A stretch of 8,295 nt of DNA from an uncultured Lachnospira sp. (lineage in GTDB: Bacteria > Bacillota > Clostridia > Lachnospirales > Lachnospiraceae). The stretch spans positions 1-8,295 of the forward strand of contig CAKRKK010000103.1 in NCBI GenBank assembly GCA_934358235.1, in the 5' to 3' direction. Shown here piece after piece: positions 7,008 to 8,295 of this stretch. Below the pieces are notes generated by a model. It worked only from the letters and a program-made list of their open reading frames with translations, did not search any database and was not told where the DNA came from. Positions within the stretch are counted from its first letter, which is position 1, and each line of letters starts with the position of its first letter. The translations under genes and the position numbers were made by a program.

Positions 7008-7772
7008 TCAAAAAATGCAAAAACTTTTATTTTCATCGTAATAATGTTTAAAATACACTCTGTTAAATATTGCCCAGGTATCAAAGAAGGCTTTTATGCA
7101 ATCCTTTATGCCTATACGCCGGCTTCCCTGTTCGCGCACAAACACAACCTCCACCGGCATCTGTGCAATCTTAAAGCCTCTCCTGTGGACTGCCACAAGC
7201 AATTCTATATCATATGCAAAGCCAGAGGTCCTTATCAGATGTCCAACAGGCTTAATCGCCTCTGCCTTAAACAGCTTTAACCCTGTCTGTGTATCCTTCA
7301 CATTTAGATGAAACAAAAGCAGCAGCATTATGTAATAACACATGCTTATAACCTTTCTCTTAAAAGGATACTTAAGCTTTGAGTCCTTGTGAAACTTACA
7401 GCCAATAACAACATCTACATTATCTGTAAGCATTTTCTTTATATAGCCTTCAAGCTGTGCCGGATTAAGCTCTAAATCTGCATCAACAAATGCTATATAC
7501 TTTCCCTCTGCCTGTGAAACACCTGCTATAATAGCATTTCCCTTTCCCCTGTTCTTTTCAGAGCTTACGAGCCTTACTCTTTTATCCTGTTTCTGTGCTC
7601 TTATTATCTCTGCTTTCGTATTATCCCTGCTTCCATCATTAACTGCTACTATTTCAATATCACTTACGAAGCCCGAAACAATCTTAAGTGTCTGGATAAT
7701 GCTGTTATAAATTAGCTTTTCCTCATTATATGCCGGCATAATTATAGATAACTTACCATCAAGCTGATTCAT
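7008..7772 (-). CDS. Family 2 glycosyltransferase, polyprenyl-phosphate sugar synthase type (DPM1-like)
   Basis: The 254-residue protein has the GT-A fold signatures of dolichyl-phosphate mannose synthase-like enzymes. These are IIMPAYNEE at 10-18, VNDGSRDNT at 44-52, KNRGKGNAI at 73-81, and FVDADLELNP at 95-104 with the Asp-x-Asp metal site at 97-99. KDTQTGLKLF at 159-168 and GFAYDIELL at 184-192 follow. Such enzymes transfer a sugar from a nucleotide donor to undecaprenyl phosphate at the inner face of the membrane, supplying lipid-linked sugar for outside glycosylation. It lacks the C-terminal transmembrane pair of GtrB-type members. The hydrophobic segment 141-158 may dip into the membrane. 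The ATG at 7772 has an AAGGGGG site five bases upstream (7778-7784). Another ATG at 7777 is out of frame and stops at once. The donor sugar cannot be told from the sequence. No flippase or GT-C polymerase partner lies in the window. Confidence 0.93.
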   Translation of the reverse strand: MNQLDGKLSIIMPAYNEEKLIYNSIIQTLKIVSGFVSDIEIVAVNDGSRDNTKAEIIRAQKQDKRVRLVSSEKNRGKGNAIIAGVSQAEGKYIAFVDADLELNPAQLEGYIKKMLTDNVDVVIGCKFHKDSKLKYPFKRKVISMCYYIMLLLLFHLNVKDTQTGLKLFKAEAIKPVGHLIRTSGFAYDIELLVAVHRRGFKIAQMPVEVVFVREQGSRRIGIKDCIKAFFDTWAIFNRVYFKHYYDENKSFCIF

Positions 7773-7822
7773 ACCATCCCCCTTAATACCTTCTGGCCAG
7801 CCCTGCTTAGTGCTAGCTTTAC

Positions 7823-7851
7823 ATTATTTATTCTAGTTTACACTAATACAA
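7823..7851 (-). promoter_or_regulatory. Weak candidate promoter of the glycosyltransferase gene
   Basis: On the minus strand TTGTAT (7851-7846) is followed by a 17-base spacer and AATAAT (7828-7823), five of six matches to TATAAT. The -35 is poor but is the same hexamer as in the candidate GH25 promoter. It would give a leader of about 45 bases. Other AT-rich combinations nearby are possible. Confidence 0.3.
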
Positions 7852-7877
7852 GTATATACGCAAATGCAATCTTGTAT
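7846..7877. repeat. 7-bp inverted repeat upstream of the glycosyltransferase
   Basis: ATACAAG (7846-7852) and CTTGTAT (7871-7877) are exact inverted copies separated by 18 bases. The left arm overlaps the candidate -35 box. A direct repeat TATACGCA occurs at 7855-7862 and 7886-7893, 31 bases apart. Both could be regulator sites, but AT-rich DNA yields such matches by chance. Confidence 0.4.
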
Positions 7878-7912
7878 GTATCTGCTATACGCATTCACTA
7901 TATGTTTCTGCC

Positions 7913-7999
7913 ACTTCTTAAGAAAGACCGATTTCCTAATAAAGACTAATTTCCTAATAAAGACAATTTCCTGATAAAGACAATTTCCTGATAAAGAAA
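7913..7999. repeat. 17-bp intergenic tandem repeat, four to five units
   Basis: Four near-identical units lie head to tail at 7931-7948 (18 bases), 7949-7965, 7966-7982 and 7983-7999, of the form ATTTCCTGATAAAGACA. A fifth, poorer copy with 13 of 18 matches lies at 7913-7930. Divergence grows with distance from the tRNA terminator, where the last unit runs into the terminator's A tract. The stretch is noncoding, between the tRNA terminator and the glycosyltransferase leader. Confidence 0.9.
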
Positions 8000-8027
8000 A
8001 AAACCTTCTACAATACTGTAGAAGGTT
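7997..8027 (-). terminator. Rho-independent terminator of the tRNA operon
   Basis: AACCTTCTACA (8002-8012) and TGTAGAAGGTT (8017-8027) form a perfect 11-base-pair stem with a four-base loop. In minus-strand RNA it ends in seven U, two of them inside the stem. It begins two bases after the 3' end of tRNA-Leu. Confidence 0.95.
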
Positions 8028-8029
8028 AA

Positions 8030-8116
8030 TGCCGGCAACGGGAATCGAACCCGTATGGGAGTATAAGTCCCGCAGGATTTTAAGTCCTGTGCGTCTGCCA
8101 GTTCCGCCACACCGGC
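8030..8116 (-). tRNA. tRNA-Leu, anticodon UAA
   Basis: The minus strand folds as a class II tRNA of 87 bases. The acceptor arm GCCGGUG pairs with UGCCGGC with two wobbles at its base. The anticodon stem CAGGA/UCCUG closes the loop CUUAAAA, which carries UAA and reads UUA codons. A long variable arm (GGGA/UCCC) and a T arm CGGG-UUCGAUU-CCCG follow, and the discriminator base is A. The 3' CCA is not encoded (AUUAA follows), so it must be added by the CCA-adding enzyme. Confidence 0.95.
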
Positions 8117-8204
8117 TCTTTGGTATATCATATGTTAATACATAACAAATACTTGGTGCAGCCTAAGTAACGCTTTACTGCCTGCAAGCTTATGCTATGT
8201 AGAA

Positions 8205-8286
8205 TGGGCGGAGAAGGATTCGAACCTTCGAAGGCAGTGCCAGCAGATTTACAGTCTGTCCCCTTTGGCCACTCGGGAATCCACCC
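8205..8286 (-). tRNA. tRNA-Tyr, anticodon GUA
   Basis: The minus strand folds as an 82-base tRNA. The acceptor GGGUGGA pairs with UCCGCCC, the anticodon loop is CUGUAAA (GUA), the variable arm is GGC-ACU-GCC, and the T arm is GAAGG-UUCGAAU-CCUUC. The discriminator base is A and CCA is not encoded. The anticodon stem has four firm pairs and an apparent A-C mismatch at its outer end. It is probably transcribed with tRNA-Leu 88 bases downstream, since no terminator lies between them, and its promoter lies outside the window. Confidence 0.95.
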
Positions 8287-8295
8287 ATTTATCAT

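Noticed and set aside
7946..8131. A minus-strand frame of 61 codons containing GVAELADAQD
   Set aside because: This is the well-known false translation of a tRNA-Leu gene and it also runs through the terminator.
8122..8148. A TTGTTA/TATACC pair as a separate promoter for tRNA-Leu
   Set aside because: The spacer is only 15 bases and the start would fall at the mature tRNA 5' end, leaving no leader for RNase P. Co-transcription with tRNA-Tyr is simpler.

Overview
The window reads as chromosomal DNA of a low-GC Gram-positive anaerobe, most likely a gut Clostridia of the Lachnospiraceae type. The DNA is visibly AT-rich, ribosome binding sites are strong AGGAG-like sequences, surface proteins have Thr/Asn/Asp-rich disordered tails, and a GH25 lysozyme, an MBOAT/SGNH pair and TspO occur together. 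The taxonomic placement is inference. No phage, IS or CRISPR element is seen. Every gene I accept lies on the minus strand, so transcription runs from right to left.

From right to left in transcription order: tRNA-Tyr(GUA) at 8205-8286 and tRNA-Leu(UAA) at 8030-8116, closed by a near-perfect rho-independent terminator (7997-8027). Next comes a noncoding stretch with a 17-bp tandem repeat (7913-7999) and an inverted repeat (7846-7877). It is followed by a family 2 glycosyltransferase of the polyprenyl-phosphate type (7008-7772), a membrane-anchored GH25 muramidase with a GTG start (5223-6896), a TspO/MBR protein (4561-5037), and a terminator (4479-4524). A two-gene unit follows, an SGNH-like exported protein (3206-4333) and an MBOAT O-acyltransferase (1618-3189), separated by 16 bases and closed by a terminator (1550-1574). 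Last is a gene (1-1428) with its own strong promoter that runs off the left edge.

Functionally the window is a cell-envelope neighbourhood: envelope glycosylation (GT2), peptidoglycan cleavage (GH25), surface O-acylation (MBOAT plus SGNH), a small membrane sensor or porphyrin-binding protein (TspO), and a transmembrane protein with a long extracellular tail. Apart from the MBOAT/SGNH pair, the genes have separate promoters or wide gaps, so they are neighbours rather than one operon.

The least ordinary item is the leftmost gene. Its cytoplasmic part looks, by eye, like a degenerate ECF sigma factor (a region 2-like helix set and a region 4-like helix-turn-helix). It is followed by an acidic linker, one transmembrane helix, and an extracellular Asn/Asp/Ser/Thr-rich tail that ends, within the window, in identical 12-residue repeats. 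The rest is well explained by known families. No intergenic stretch exceeds 300 bases.
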